This document shows, one piece after another, positions 53,901-61,670 of a stretch of DNA of 64,000 nucleotides (within the stretch, counting starts at the first letter, position 1; the number at the start of each line of letters is the position of its first letter). This stretch comes from Alphaproteobacteria bacterium (GTDB taxonomy: Bacteria; Pseudomonadota; Alphaproteobacteria; GCA-2731375). The stretch lies in assembly GCA_021776235.1 (NCBI GenBank), contig JAJFGG010000096.1:1-64000 (forward strand). The letters are read 5' to 3'. Position numbers and translations under genes: made by a program. The notes beneath the pieces were generated by a model that was given only the letters and a program-made list of their open reading frames with translations, was not told where the DNA came from and ran no database searches.

Positions 53901-54206
53901 GCAAAGCAGTGACGCACCAAAGGTCGCTATAAACTGCTCAATACCGTCGTCCCCGTCCGGTAAGGGCGCGGCCTGATTATTGTTGGTAAAGATGCTTTCG
54001 GTGGTAACAGGCAATTCCACATAGGCGGGCACGCCGGCGGTCGCGGGTACCCGCAATTCGTGCAATTGTTCCTCTTCGATGGTCCACCGGCATGAACGCA
54101 TCAGGGCCGACAGATCCGCTGCCGGCGCGGTCTCGCTATCCGCCAAGGCAGGTTCTAATTGCCTGGCGTCAACGCTTGTTGCTGCCTGACGCTCAGGCTG
54201 TGCCAT
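50973..54206 (-). CDS. SF1 helicase-like protein with eroded ATPase motifs and a nuclease-like tail
   Basis: A 1077-residue protein with the order of an Upf1-type superfamily 1 helicase. The Walker A segment (residues 297-311) reads APPGTGQMATVVN: Gln replaces the catalytic Lys of GPPGTGKT. Walker B is kept (VVVDEAD), but motif III reads FGAARHDRRLSP and the motif VI region reads VAGAARLGLHIIGD, without the expected Arg. The last 60 residues resemble a Vsr-like nuclease fold common in such helicases (YNIEIAAP, then GYQVLRF), but the expected Asp of EVDG is Ala. It is probably not an active ATPase; perhaps a DNA-binding or regulatory relic. It is first in the run towards the signalling genes. 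Confidence 0.7.
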   Translation of the reverse strand: MAQPERQAATSVDARQLEPALADSETAPAADLSALMRSCRWTIEEEQLHELRVPATAGVPAYVELPVTTESIFTNNNQAAPLPDGDDGIEQFIATFGASLLCYGYPYLQYADGAIRPLFLMRVKIEDGNLCPDPKAYLKVNCALLRDQGVESLQIQGLARQLADPAMPFADKLAMVAKRLNLDEKKFDPDQLGEFTGTGSLGRIQWRNRPVLASATMPPSISSLLRNLNDLGSADIQSIIADTALGGIQNAGSKSDEPDGPGDEVQPHLDGPMVFDMHRLGYSQNQTVRAGMHHQLIAVAAPPGTGQMATVVNLIATAVMNGQSVLYVARRRDTVDAMTKHLNAWVGRKLTAVVRVGDSDDNEASREALVETLRQIQRPEADEYDDEDPDGAVPKEDKKAPQREKPTLKDMEELDRLPAADTDGIDPLRAAHRRVNELNAVVRQEAVELGLGQLPPALRLTPCPSSQVMQEWREEFAIMRGDKSAGLGKMMKGMLSRGDGREDLLTAVKIAVGKIPSVIGEQAVEALAGENQLAGIDAALTALGSYFDWRQKVAERDEAIRGVVRFKDCQTLELQALNQSARKISGVRELYRDHWIDRLEDDPAVLENQVTAFFDLSDRRNDGDVNETQAHRSRRLAQAVGILAAQLPIWTATLEHSGQVLPLEAGYFDLVVVDEADLSELGLIIPILYRGKRGAVFGAARHDRRLSPLRPEWEAKHAFTQAATNIAMAPASLTALGNLAALLSGQGHLYHLVEHYRSHPRIAEYLSSTFYDNKMVVQTNFRKLRSDTPINLLGVQWHHVAGRMTVVNNGTVNQTEILETEKLIRSWVDAGVFRGLPRRTVGIATSINGQAEQIREILKRSKFPDNVRERITVATPDVFLGRQVDFIVLLPGLAPDAPGALNQALAGAEDLYHDVAGAARLGLHIIGDRDVCMEAGGLCAALSNFSEAPPALDENGELISDEFEARFDNAFGDKNATAPLNPWPVLRQMLQDAGYAFQCNLVDAGQTLAVRLLSPLGGRYNIEIAAPLETVRGEHELEAERSHDAIMTERGYQVLRFSPSEILEKGNFIIERLRRMV

Positions 54207-54312
54207 ACTGCGACCCCGGATAAGTCTTCTACCTGATGGAAGACGGTCTGGAAAAGCCCGTTCCGGGGCGAAAGTTAGATGATTTCGGATAACGTTTGGT
54301 TAACTAGAATGC

Positions 54313-54343
54313 AAAAAGGCCGGCGCCTCATGGGGCACCGGCC
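54313..54343 (-). terminator. Rho-independent terminator after the cytochrome c gene
   Basis: On the minus strand GGCCGGTGCC (54343-54334) pairs with GGCGCCGGCC (54327-54318) through a short loop, and TTTTT follows (54317-54313). It separates the cytochrome c gene from the helicase-like gene. Confidence 0.85.
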
Positions 54344-54369
54344 AATCGCGGCGGATAAGCGCCGAAATG

Positions 54370-54750
54370 TTATTTCGTCGCTTCTTTCAGATAGGCAATC
54401 ACATTATCCCGATCGGACTTTTTCTTGAGCCCTGCAAAAGCCATTTTTGTCTTTGGTACCAATTTCTTAGGCTTGGTCAGGTAGCTGTCCAGCATATCTG
54501 CATCCCAAACGATCCCCGATGCCTTCATGGCCTTGGAAAACTTGAAGCCCGCAGCTGTTCCCGCCTTGCGGTCGATGACACCATGCAAGTTTGGCCCGAC
54601 CTTGTTCTTTCCGCCGGCTTTAAGGGTGTGGCAAGCCTTGCATTTCTTGAATACTTTTTTACCTTTTTTGACATCGGCGGCATTGGCCACATTGAAAGTC
54701 AAAGCCATGGCAATGGCGGCAATAACCACCGGCAATCGAAACTTCCGCAT
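54370..54750 (-). CDS. class I cytochrome c
   Basis: Periplasmic monoheme cytochrome c of 126 residues with a Sec signal peptide ([17 protein letters not shown]), the heme-binding motif CKACH and the axial Met in [10 protein letters not shown]. It follows the class I mitochondrial-type pattern ([24 protein letters not shown]). The start is ATG 54750 because AAGGAG lies six bases upstream; the ATG at 54756 has no spacing. It probably carries electrons to a terminal oxidase. A strong terminator follows. Confidence 0.95.
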   Translation of the reverse strand: MRKFRLPVVIAAIAMALTFNVANAADVKKGKKVFKKCKACHTLKAGGKNKVGPNLHGVIDRKAGTAAGFKFSKAMKASGIVWDADMLDSYLTKPKKLVPKTKMAFAGLKKKSDRDNVIAYLKEATK

Positions 54751-54877
54751 CTGCATCTCCTTACGGCGTAATGGTCAGTAAAACCTGGTGGCATCGGCCA
54801 CGCCGGCCCTTCCTAGCACAGGCATTGCAAACTTGGTAGCGGCGGATCGTCGCGCCCTGGCCGCCCTATTGTGTTGC

Positions 54878-55375
54878 CTATTCGCAGTCCTCGCAACGGC
54901 TGACGGGCAGATCGCGGCGCAGCCAGCCGATCCCGTTCGCACTACCCAGCATGCCTTCGCGGATGTCCATGACCTGGGTATAGCCCCGGTTCTGGAGCAG
55001 CCGGCTGGCATGTTTTGAGCGGACTCCGGCGGCGCAGATCAAGGCAATGGGAGTGGTTTTATCGCCGTTGGTGAGTTTGGCGACGCGCCCGAGGAATTTT
55101 ACCGCGCCGTGTATAGAGCGGATCGTCGCCCGTTCCGCCCCGCTTGGAATGCCTGTTTTTCGCCATTCATCGGGACGGCGAATATCAATGATCATGACCC
55201 GGCCGTCGCGGGCCATCTCCAGGGCCCGCGCCGGTGCAATGATCTGCTGAGCCATGGCTCCATTCAGGCCGGTTGCCAGGTAGCCAAGCGTCATCAAGAT
55301 CGCTGCGGCGGCAAATACAACGGCCAATCCCAGGGCCGGCAGCGTGCGGGAAAAATTTCGCCAAGGATCCGTCAT
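54878..55375 (-). CDS. membrane-anchored rhodanese-like protein
   Basis: A 165-residue protein with an N-terminal membrane helix (LGLAVVFAAAAILMTLGYLA) and a rhodanese domain whose active-site loop reads CAAGVRS (Cys in ALICAAGVRSKHAS) and ends in GYTQVMDIREGML. Such proteins transfer sulfane sulfur or act as redox relays in the periplasm. The extreme C-terminus RCEDCE has two extra cysteines. Start ATG 55375 is preferred over 55417 because the helix then lies near the N-terminus. It is divergent from the CBS-BON gene. Confidence 0.85.
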   Translation of the reverse strand: MTDPWRNFSRTLPALGLAVVFAAAAILMTLGYLATGLNGAMAQQIIAPARALEMARDGRVMIIDIRRPDEWRKTGIPSGAERATIRSIHGAVKFLGRVAKLTNGDKTTPIALICAAGVRSKHASRLLQNRGYTQVMDIREGMLGSANGIGWLRRDLPVSRCEDCE

Positions 55376-55608
55376 CGATCTAATCCAATGTTGATGCGGC
55401 CGTACAATAGCGCCCATTCACCACTCTGGCTGTTCATAATGCTATCAATATCATGTGACCCGCAACGCGAGCCAATTTCCAAAATAGGCGCCTATTGACG
55501 CATGTCATGGTACTTGGCTAAATCGTGATCATGTTTACTGTAGTGGGGGGTGTTCAGCGGTGAAGGTCACGCCCAAATTTGGATAAGTCCAGTGGAGAGG
55601 AAAATATC

Positions 55609-56295
55609 ATGCGTGCGAAAGACATCATGACGACCGACGTCGCCACCATTGCCCCGGATATGGAAGTAGCGGAAATTGCCAAGATATTGATGGACAACAA
55701 AATTAGCGGCGTTCCAGTGGTTGATGCCAGCGGTGGAACCGTGGGCATGGTCAGCGAAGGGGATCTGTTGCAACAGGTCGGGCTGGCCGGCGAGACACGG
55801 CGGTCCTGGTGGCTGCGGCTTGTTTCGACACCGGAGCAGGAGGCCAAGGACTTTGTAAAAAGCCATGGCCGCTGCGCTGCCGATGTAATGACGACCAATG
55901 TGGTCAGTATTGGCGAAGACACCTCTACGGCCGAGATTGCCAGGCTGTTGGAAGAACGGCGGATCAAACGGGTGCCGGTTCTGCGCGACGGCGTCCTGGT
56001 CGGAATCGTTTCGCGCGGTAACTTGCTGCACGCCTTGGCCGGCCACCGTGACGACGGTCCCGCCGCGCCCAGCGCCGATGACCGTACCGTCCGCCAAGAG
56101 GTGTACAAGGCGTTGCAGGGCAAGGGTTGGACCAGCCATGGGGCCACCAATGTCATTGTCACCGATGGCGTGGTAGAGCTATGGGGGTGGGTCGAGAGCG
56201 AGATGGAGCGCAAAGCAATGCTGGTCGCAGCGCAGGAAATCTCTGGCGTGCAAAGAGTTATTGATCACCTGGGCTCGGTGCCGCCCGGCACCTGA
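55609..56295 (+). CDS. CBS-pair and BON domain protein
   Basis: Protein of 228 residues: two CBS domains (MRAKDIMTTDVATIAPDMEV and AADVMTTNVVSIGEDTSTAE), which bind adenosyl nucleotides, and a C-terminal BON domain (ATNVIVTDGVVELWGWVESE), which contacts membranes or other proteins. Such proteins respond to energy state; many are induced under low oxygen. Start ATG 55609 follows GGAGAGG. The upstream 233 bp separate it from the divergent rhodanese gene and hold both promoters. Confidence 0.9.
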   Translation: MRAKDIMTTDVATIAPDMEVAEIAKILMDNKISGVPVVDASGGTVGMVSEGDLLQQVGLAGETRRSWWLRLVSTPEQEAKDFVKSHGRCAADVMTTNVVSIGEDTSTAEIARLLEERRIKRVPVLRDGVLVGIVSRGNLLHALAGHRDDGPAAPSADDRTVRQEVYKALQGKGWTSHGATNVIVTDGVVELWGWVESEMERKAMLVAAQEISGVQRVIDHLGSVPPGT

Positions 56296-56354
56296 GAAGT
56301 CGATATTGCCGCGGCGTTGTTGCCGCGACCTCGAAAACTGTTTATGGAGACTGA

Positions 56355-56963
56355 ATGCAGCGACAGCGCGATGACATCAAAAAGGTACCTCATAAGGGCC
56401 GAAAACGCGAACGGCGTAATTCCGAACCCATCACGGCCTATAACTCAAAGCTCAAATTGGGAATTCTGGCGACGCCCTGTCTATTGGCCGGGTTTGCCTC
56501 GGCCTATGCGGCGCTGAACGGCATTGATTTGCTGGGCGGCGGTACGGGTATCCATCTGGCAGCTGCCGCCATTGGCGGTTTGACCGCTTTCACCTTGCTG
56601 CAGATGGCTTTCGACAAATCGCCGGTCTTGATTATTGATGACGAAGGCATTCGCTGCCGCCGGCCTGATGTGGGATTGATCCCCTGGCGCGCCGTGGTGG
56701 GGCTGGGGACATCGAAGGCGACATTGCTGCGCAAGGTTTTAATGATTGCCGTGGATGACGCCGAATTGGACGAACAGGCGGCCCGCCATATGCGCCGGCG
56801 GGTGGGGATGTTCGCGGCGTTTTCACCGCAAGTGGCAAAATTTGAAGGCCAGATGACGGGCTGGCCGTCAATTCATGTGCCCATTTCCTATTTCGCCCTG
56901 TCCAGCGCGCAGTTGGAAAAACTGCTGGCAGAAAAAGTACGGTTCCACGGCAGAAAATCCTGA
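56355..56963 (+). CDS. hypothetical membrane protein, STM3941-like
   Basis: A 202-residue protein with two membrane helices after a basic leader (LGILATPCLLAGFASAYAAL and LAAAAIGGLTAFTLLQM) and a soluble C-terminal domain with DEGIRCRRPDVGLIPWRAVV, a pattern shared with the STM3941 family of PH-like membrane proteins. Function is unknown. It is 59 bp downstream of the CBS-BON gene, likely in the same transcript. Confidence 0.72.
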   Translation: MQRQRDDIKKVPHKGRKRERRNSEPITAYNSKLKLGILATPCLLAGFASAYAALNGIDLLGGGTGIHLAAAAIGGLTAFTLLQMAFDKSPVLIIDDEGIRCRRPDVGLIPWRAVVGLGTSKATLLRKVLMIAVDDAELDEQAARHMRRRVGMFAAFSPQVAKFEGQMTGWPSIHVPISYFALSSAQLEKLLAEKVRFHGRKS

Positions 56964-57122
56964 ATCGTTAGATCCGATAGGCAGCATTGCGCCCAGTTTC
57001 CGATATTGATCGGGGTTGATTTCGTCTCTTCGCCGCAGTGCGGCATGACATCGGCTGGTTTGGCCTATCACCGCACCTTGGTATAACTGTCTCAACCTTG
57101 AAAACCATCCCGATCGGCAACG

Positions 57123-57158
57123 AAAAAAACCCCCGGACACAATGCCGGGGGTTTTGAT
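57123..57158 (-). terminator. Rho-independent terminator after the TRAP genes
   Basis: CCCCCGG (57130-57136) and CCGGGGG (57145-57151) form a strong stem; on the minus strand a run of seven T follows. It lies just beyond the end of dctQ. The flanking T-run on the plus strand also makes it usable from the opposite side. Confidence 0.85.
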
Positions 57159-57190
57159 TTATTGCTCCGCATCATTGACCGCACGGAGCG

Positions 57191-57913
57191 CTATCCTTTG
57201 CCGGCCTCGCCGATCTTTTTCATATCGGTTTCCTGCTCGTCCAGGACCATGCGCTTGTAGCCTTCGACGCCGTCGCCCATGTCTTCGGGCCACTCGAGCG
57301 TCATCAATTCGAACCGCATTTCTTTTGGCCCGAACAATACCATGATTGTCTGTAACCAAACCGCAATGCCCGAGGCCAAGGCGACAATCAGGCCAACGCC
57401 CAAAACCGTCTTGATGATCCAGCGATGGCTCATGCCCACCAGCGAGGGTGAAATCTCGTTGGTAATGAAAGAGTCATAAGTGAAGATGTAGCAGAAATAG
57501 ATCACCACGATGGTAAAGGGGATCATGAAAAACGTGGTGCCCATGAACTCGATGAATGCCTGTGCCTTGGTCTGCATGTGCATGCGCAACAGATCGACCC
57601 GGACATGGCGGTTGCGGGTAAAGCCATAGCCCAGAACCAGCGAGAACAAGGCTGTATGCACATGCCATTCCAGTTCCTGCAGCATGGTGGATTGGAACAT
57701 GGGGCTGACATTTTCCACCAGCCAAAGCTGGACATCAAACGAAGTGCCCGTCAGCTTGCGCCCGAAAACATCCATCATGGTGAATAACACCAGGGGCAGG
57801 ATGAAATAGGCGCCCCGTTGGCCGAAGAATTCCACGAAGTTCCTCAGCTTGTAGGAAAGCAGCACCAGGGGATGGGAGCTCAATTCGTGGCGAGCCAATG
57901 TCGATTCAGTCAT
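57191..57913 (-). CDS. TRAP transporter small permease DctQ
   Basis: DctQ-family membrane subunit of 240 residues, longer than most (160-200). Four membrane helices are clear, including GAYFILPLVLFTMMDVFGRK and IIKTVLGVGLIVALASGIAV, with the family pattern RHVRVDLLRM after helix 2. The charged C-terminal tail (about 45 residues) is the extra length. The preferred start is ATG 57913 after GGAG. It lies 15 bp after dctM, an order (P, M, Q) that differs from the common P-Q-M. Confidence 0.88.
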   Translation of the reverse strand: MTESTLARHELSSHPLVLLSYKLRNFVEFFGQRGAYFILPLVLFTMMDVFGRKLTGTSFDVQLWLVENVSPMFQSTMLQELEWHVHTALFSLVLGYGFTRNRHVRVDLLRMHMQTKAQAFIEFMGTTFFMIPFTIVVIYFCYIFTYDSFITNEISPSLVGMSHRWIIKTVLGVGLIVALASGIAVWLQTIMVLFGPKEMRFELMTLEWPEDMGDGVEGYKRMVLDEQETDMKKIGEAGKG

Positions 57914-57928
57914 CACATAGTCTCCAAT

Positions 57929-59296
57929 CTACGCGTAAACAATGCCTGGCAGCCACAACGCGATCTGAGGCCAAACCAGCACCAGGATCACGCCAATCAG
58001 TTGAATAAGCACGAAGGGTATGATGCCCAGATAGATATTCTTAATATCCACCTCTTTTGGCGCTATGCCTTTCATATAGAACAGCGCAAAGCCGAATGGT
58101 GGGGTTAGGAACGAAGTTTGCAGATTGATGGCCACCAAAACCGTGAACCAGTAAACCACTGCTTCGTCCGCCACATGGCCGGCAAAGTCCAATTCTGCGA
58201 CCAGAGGCGCGAACACCGGCAAGACAATCAGGGTGATCTCGACCCAATCCAGGAAGAAGCCCAGGAAGAAGACAATAGCCATGATCAGGAATAACAGGCC
58301 CCAAGAACCAAGTCCGGCTTCCAGGATCAATTCTTCAACCACGTCATCACCGCCCAAGGAGCGGAAGACGTAGGCAAAACATGTAGCGGACATGACGATG
58401 AAGAAAATCATCGCGATGGTCAGGCCCGATGATTGGCAGACGCCCTTGACCACGTCCCACTTCAAGGTGCCCTTGAAGGCGGCAATAACCATGGCGCCGA
58501 AGGCGCCCACCGCACCGGCTTCCGACGGGGTGGCCCAACCCAGTAGGATCGAACCCTTGATGAAGGCGATCAGGACCACCGGCGGGAAAAAGCCCCGTAC
58601 CAGCAATGGCCCCAATTCATTGGACGGCACATACAGCAATTCCGGCGGCAGCTTGGGCGCGATGCTGGGCTTGGCGGCGGCCCAGCTTGTCACGAAGGTC
58701 AGATACATGGCCGCCAGCACCAGGCCCGGAATAATTGCCGACATGAATAATGTACCGACCGAGATGGACAGCAGATCCGCCATGATAATCAGCATGATCG
58801 ACGGCGGAATCAAAATACCCAAGGTACCCGAAGCGGCGATTACGCCGGTCGCCAGGGTTTGATGATAGCCTTGCCGCAGCATCACCGGCAGGGCCAATGC
58901 GGTCATCATGGTAACCGAGGCGCCGATAATGCCGGTCATTGCGGCCAGAATGGTGCCCATGACGGTCACCGCCAGGGCCAGGGCGCCCGGCACCCGGCGC
59001 AGCAACACTTGGCAACAGTATAACATTTCGTTGGCGATACCGCTGCGTTCCATCATCGTGCCCATGAAAACGAATGTGGGCACCGCGACTAAAACCAGGT
59101 TCTCCGCCGCCATGCCCCAAATGCGCGGCATGAAATTGAAATACTCAATGAGTTTAAAATCTCCCACGACATGGCCAATCAGGCCAAAGCCAATGGCCAG
59201 GCCGCCCAGGATGAACGCCACCGGGTAGCCGGTGAACAACAAGCCAGCCAGGCTCAAAAACATAATAATCGGAAGATATTCAGTAAAAAATTCCAT
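57929..59296 (-). CDS. TRAP transporter large permease DctM
   Basis: DctM-family membrane protein of 455 residues with 12 or so helices. Typical segments are FLSLAGLLFTGYPVAFILGG near the N-terminus, VMGTILAAMTGIIGASVTMM with the conserved Gly/Ala substrate-binding stretch, and FLDWVEITLIVLPVF near the C-terminus. It forms the Na+-coupled transport channel for the substrate delivered by the DctP protein. It is separated from dctP by a hairpin and a 226-bp gap. Confidence 0.93.
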   Translation of the reverse strand: MEFFTEYLPIIMFLSLAGLLFTGYPVAFILGGLAIGFGLIGHVVGDFKLIEYFNFMPRIWGMAAENLVLVAVPTFVFMGTMMERSGIANEMLYCCQVLLRRVPGALALAVTVMGTILAAMTGIIGASVTMMTALALPVMLRQGYHQTLATGVIAASGTLGILIPPSIMLIIMADLLSISVGTLFMSAIIPGLVLAAMYLTFVTSWAAAKPSIAPKLPPELLYVPSNELGPLLVRGFFPPVVLIAFIKGSILLGWATPSEAGAVGAFGAMVIAAFKGTLKWDVVKGVCQSSGLTIAMIFFIVMSATCFAYVFRSLGGDDVVEELILEAGLGSWGLLFLIMAIVFFLGFFLDWVEITLIVLPVFAPLVAELDFAGHVADEAVVYWFTVLVAINLQTSFLTPPFGFALFYMKGIAPKEVDIKNIYLGIIPFVLIQLIGVILVLVWPQIALWLPGIVYA

Positions 59297-59455
59297 AGGT
59301 CAGTTTCCGTTACGGCGGTTAATCAGCCGGTTACTCAGTTGCCATTAGGATTACTGCCGCTTATGACGCATGGGCCTTGTTGAGGCCGCTTTGCCGAAAC
59401 CGATGTACAAGAGCAGCATTTGCGACGCGGTTCTATTGTGCGGTGGTCAATATTA

Positions 59456-59482
59456 CTGGGCCCCAGGAATCCCGGGGCCCAG
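59456..59482 (-). terminator. hairpin between dctP and dctM
   Basis: CTGGGCCCC (59456-59464) and GGGGCCCAG (59474-59482) form a perfect 9-bp stem around a 9-nt loop, with no T-run of note. This is a common partial terminator or mRNA stabiliser that raises binding-protein expression over that of the permeases. Confidence 0.65.
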
Positions 59483-59522
59483 CTTTATTGCAGTCCTGAC
59501 CCTTTATGGTCAAGTCCGGCGA

Positions 59523-60581
59523 TCAATCGAGATAGCCGTGATCTTTCCAGATTTTATACTTGGCACGGAAGCTGGAGTAGCTTGCGTACACTTCCTTGAA
59601 CAAAGGATCTTTCGCTGATTCTTCGGCGACCACTTCGTCCCAGGCCTTCCTCAGGATGTCCAGGTCGGCGTTGGACCAGCGCACGGATTCTACGCCTTTG
59701 GCCTTCAGCTTCGCCATGGCTTCAAACTGCTTGGCTTCCGAACGGGTGTTTGACCAGGTGATGGAATCGCCACAGCCGGCTTTTATGATAGCTTGCTGCT
59801 GCTTCGACAGGCCATCCCAGCCCTTTTTGTTCATCAACAGCTCGCCGACGGACGATTGCTGATGCCAGCCGGGGAAGTAATTGAACTTGGCGATCTGATA
59901 GAAGCCCAGGTCATAGTCGATTGAAGGCATGGAGAATTCCGTCGCATCGATTACGCCGCGTTCCAGAGCCGGATAGATGTCCGCACCGGCCAGCAACTGG
60001 GTGGATATGCCAAGTTTGGACATGACCACGGCGCCCAGGCCGAAGAAGCGCATTTTCAGGCCCTTCAACTCGCCAATGGAGTTGTATTTTTTGCGGAACC
60101 AGCCCGAAGTCTCCGGGGCGATGAGGGCACAATGCAGCCCGAACACACCGTTCTCGGCATAGAGACGATTGTAAATCTCGTCGCCACCGCCGTATTCCAG
60201 CCAAGCCAGGAATTCACCGCCGCGGGGACCGAACGGCACCGCTGTGTAAAATGAAAGGGCGGGGTATTTGCCAACGTGATAACCGGCCGTGCCCCACATG
60301 GCGTCAATCGAACCAGCCTTGACAGCGTCCCAACCCTGCAGGGTCGGTACCAGCGAGCCGGGCTCGAAGAATTTAATCTTCATGGCGCCGCCTGACATGT
60401 CGCTGATGATGTCCTGATAACGCCGCGCCACTTCGCCGATAATCGACAATTTGGAGCCGAAAGCGCTTTGCATTTTCCATTTCAGTTTCTCAACCGCATT
60501 GGCGGAAGTCGAAACACCGGACACCAGTGTCAACGACACAACAGCAGCCGTAGATAGTTTAAGTAGTCCTTTGAGTCCCAC
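59523..60581 (-). CDS. TRAP transporter substrate-binding protein DctP
   Basis: Periplasmic binding protein of 352 residues with a Sec signal peptide (LKLSTAAVVSLTLVSGVSTSANA). The DctP fold is shown by KLKWKMQSAFGSKLSIIGEV, MKIKFFEPGSLVPTLQGWDA, LKGLKMRFFGLG and ALERGVIDATEF, with the Arg of KMRFFG as the usual carboxylate ligand. The start is a GTG (60581) six bases after AGGGAGG; the ATG at 60626 has no Shine-Dalgarno sequence. The ligand is a carboxylate of unknown type. Confidence 0.9.
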   Translation of the reverse strand: MGLKGLLKLSTAAVVSLTLVSGVSTSANAVEKLKWKMQSAFGSKLSIIGEVARRYQDIISDMSGGAMKIKFFEPGSLVPTLQGWDAVKAGSIDAMWGTAGYHVGKYPALSFYTAVPFGPRGGEFLAWLEYGGGDEIYNRLYAENGVFGLHCALIAPETSGWFRKKYNSIGELKGLKMRFFGLGAVVMSKLGISTQLLAGADIYPALERGVIDATEFSMPSIDYDLGFYQIAKFNYFPGWHQQSSVGELLMNKKGWDGLSKQQQAIIKAGCGDSITWSNTRSEAKQFEAMAKLKAKGVESVRWSNADLDILRKAWDEVVAEESAKDPLFKEVYASYSSFRAKYKIWKDHGYLD

Positions 60582-60878
60582 GATAGCCTCCCTGAAACAT
60601 TTTCCGTAGGTTGAAGTCGGCCACAATACAATGTTGTTGGGGCCGAAACGTCAACGTCTAAATTTACGAAATCTTAACATAATGCATAATAGGCACTGGA
60701 ATCAGCCGCTTGCAGCCGGAAATTTGCAGCGTGATTTAGCCAATCTACGGGAGCGACTGGCGCAACTAGGCGATCTGGGTATTATTTCAGAGAGTTCATG
60801 CGCTGCGCGGAATGCGACGGACGGCACCGCGCCGCTTGCATCAAATCTGAATAGATCCGGAATCGAGTCGGAATTGAC
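60582..60878. other. 297-bp intergenic region
   Basis: It holds the promoter region of the TRAP genes. A 66-codon plus-strand ORF (60679-60882) has no Shine-Dalgarno sequence and no recognisable domain; it was not called as a gene. Confidence 0.4.
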
Positions 60879-61455
60879 TTAGTTTGCGCGGACAGCGTGA
60901 AAAATTAGTAGCTGCCCACTGTAATAAGCCGCCCAGGTTATTTCGCCGCTGAGAGGAAAGTCGCGCTTGAAGCGGCGAACGGCGATACAGATATCGGAAA
61001 ACATGAACAACAATGCGCCAGGTACCAGGATCAGGGCTGGATAGGCCGACAGCAGCGCCATAGCCGTCATGCCCACGATGACAAGCGTATAAGCCAGCAC
61101 CGCGGGCCGCATTGGGCCGAGATCACCATATAGCCAGACCGCCAGGGCCAGGCCTGCAATAGCGACCAGCACGGCGCCCAAAAGCCCTCCCGGCGTGGGT
61201 GCCCAGTCTAAGGCGAAAATGGCGCTCGCCGCGCAGGGCCAGGAGCCAATCCCCCACGGCGGACAGGAGCAGTGCGAGGGCCAACAGCGGTTGGGCCGGC
61301 CAAGCCAGGGCCGCCAACAAGGCACAACCCAGGGCCTTGATCACCGCGCTGCCCGGATAGGGCGCCCGATGCCGGGTCAACAAAAACAACAATGCGGCAG
61401 AGAAAGATGGCAGCAGTATCAGCACCGGACCGGACATGAAATGGGCGCGGCTCAT
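60879..61455 (-). pseudogene. lysoplasmalogenase (YhhN family), frameshifted
   Basis: The N-terminal part (MSRAHFMSGPVLILLPSFSA, then LLLSAVGDWLLALRGERHF) and the C-terminal part (GDLGPMRPAVLAYTLVIVGM, then ALLFMFSDICIAVRRFKRDF and YYSGQLLIFHA) match the multi-helix YhhN/TMEM86 family, but they lie in different frames. The change occurs near 61205-61215, and the conserved Gly-Leu-x-Phe-Leu-x-x-His segment that should follow GERHF is missing, so there is a small deletion with the frameshift. Relatives hydrolyse lysoplasmalogens. A sequencing error cannot be ruled out, though a missing block makes a true lesion likelier. Confidence 0.7.
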
Positions 61456-61619
61456 CCACCGTTCAGAGCGGGGCTCACACGCTCGGCGAACAGGCCCACG
61501 CTGGCCTGGGTTTTATCTCGTCCCATGCAACCAAAATCCATCATCATCGCCACATGGCCGGCCACGCCGCGGTTTTCTTCAGGATAATGGTCATACCGCG
61601 AAATGATCGATTTACGCAT
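61452..61619 (-). pseudogene. C-terminal remnant of a luciferase-like flavin monooxygenase
   Basis: A 55-codon frame whose product (for example GVAGHVAMMMDFGCMGRDKT, then ASVGLFAERVSP) matches only the last part of LLM-class flavin-dependent oxidoreductases. The preceding 300 or so residues are absent; just upstream in the same frame lies the stop of the hydroxypyruvate isomerase-type gene. Its TGA overlaps the ATG of the YhhN pseudogene, so the two may once have formed an operon. Confidence 0.55.
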
Positions 61620-61670
61620 AGGACTAAGTTCCGTTGGCTGGCATTTGGGCTGGTCTTCGTCGTTGGACCT

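Noticed and set aside
60679-60882. 66-codon plus-strand ORF in the TRAP upstream region
   Set aside because: No ribosome-binding site and no recognisable features.
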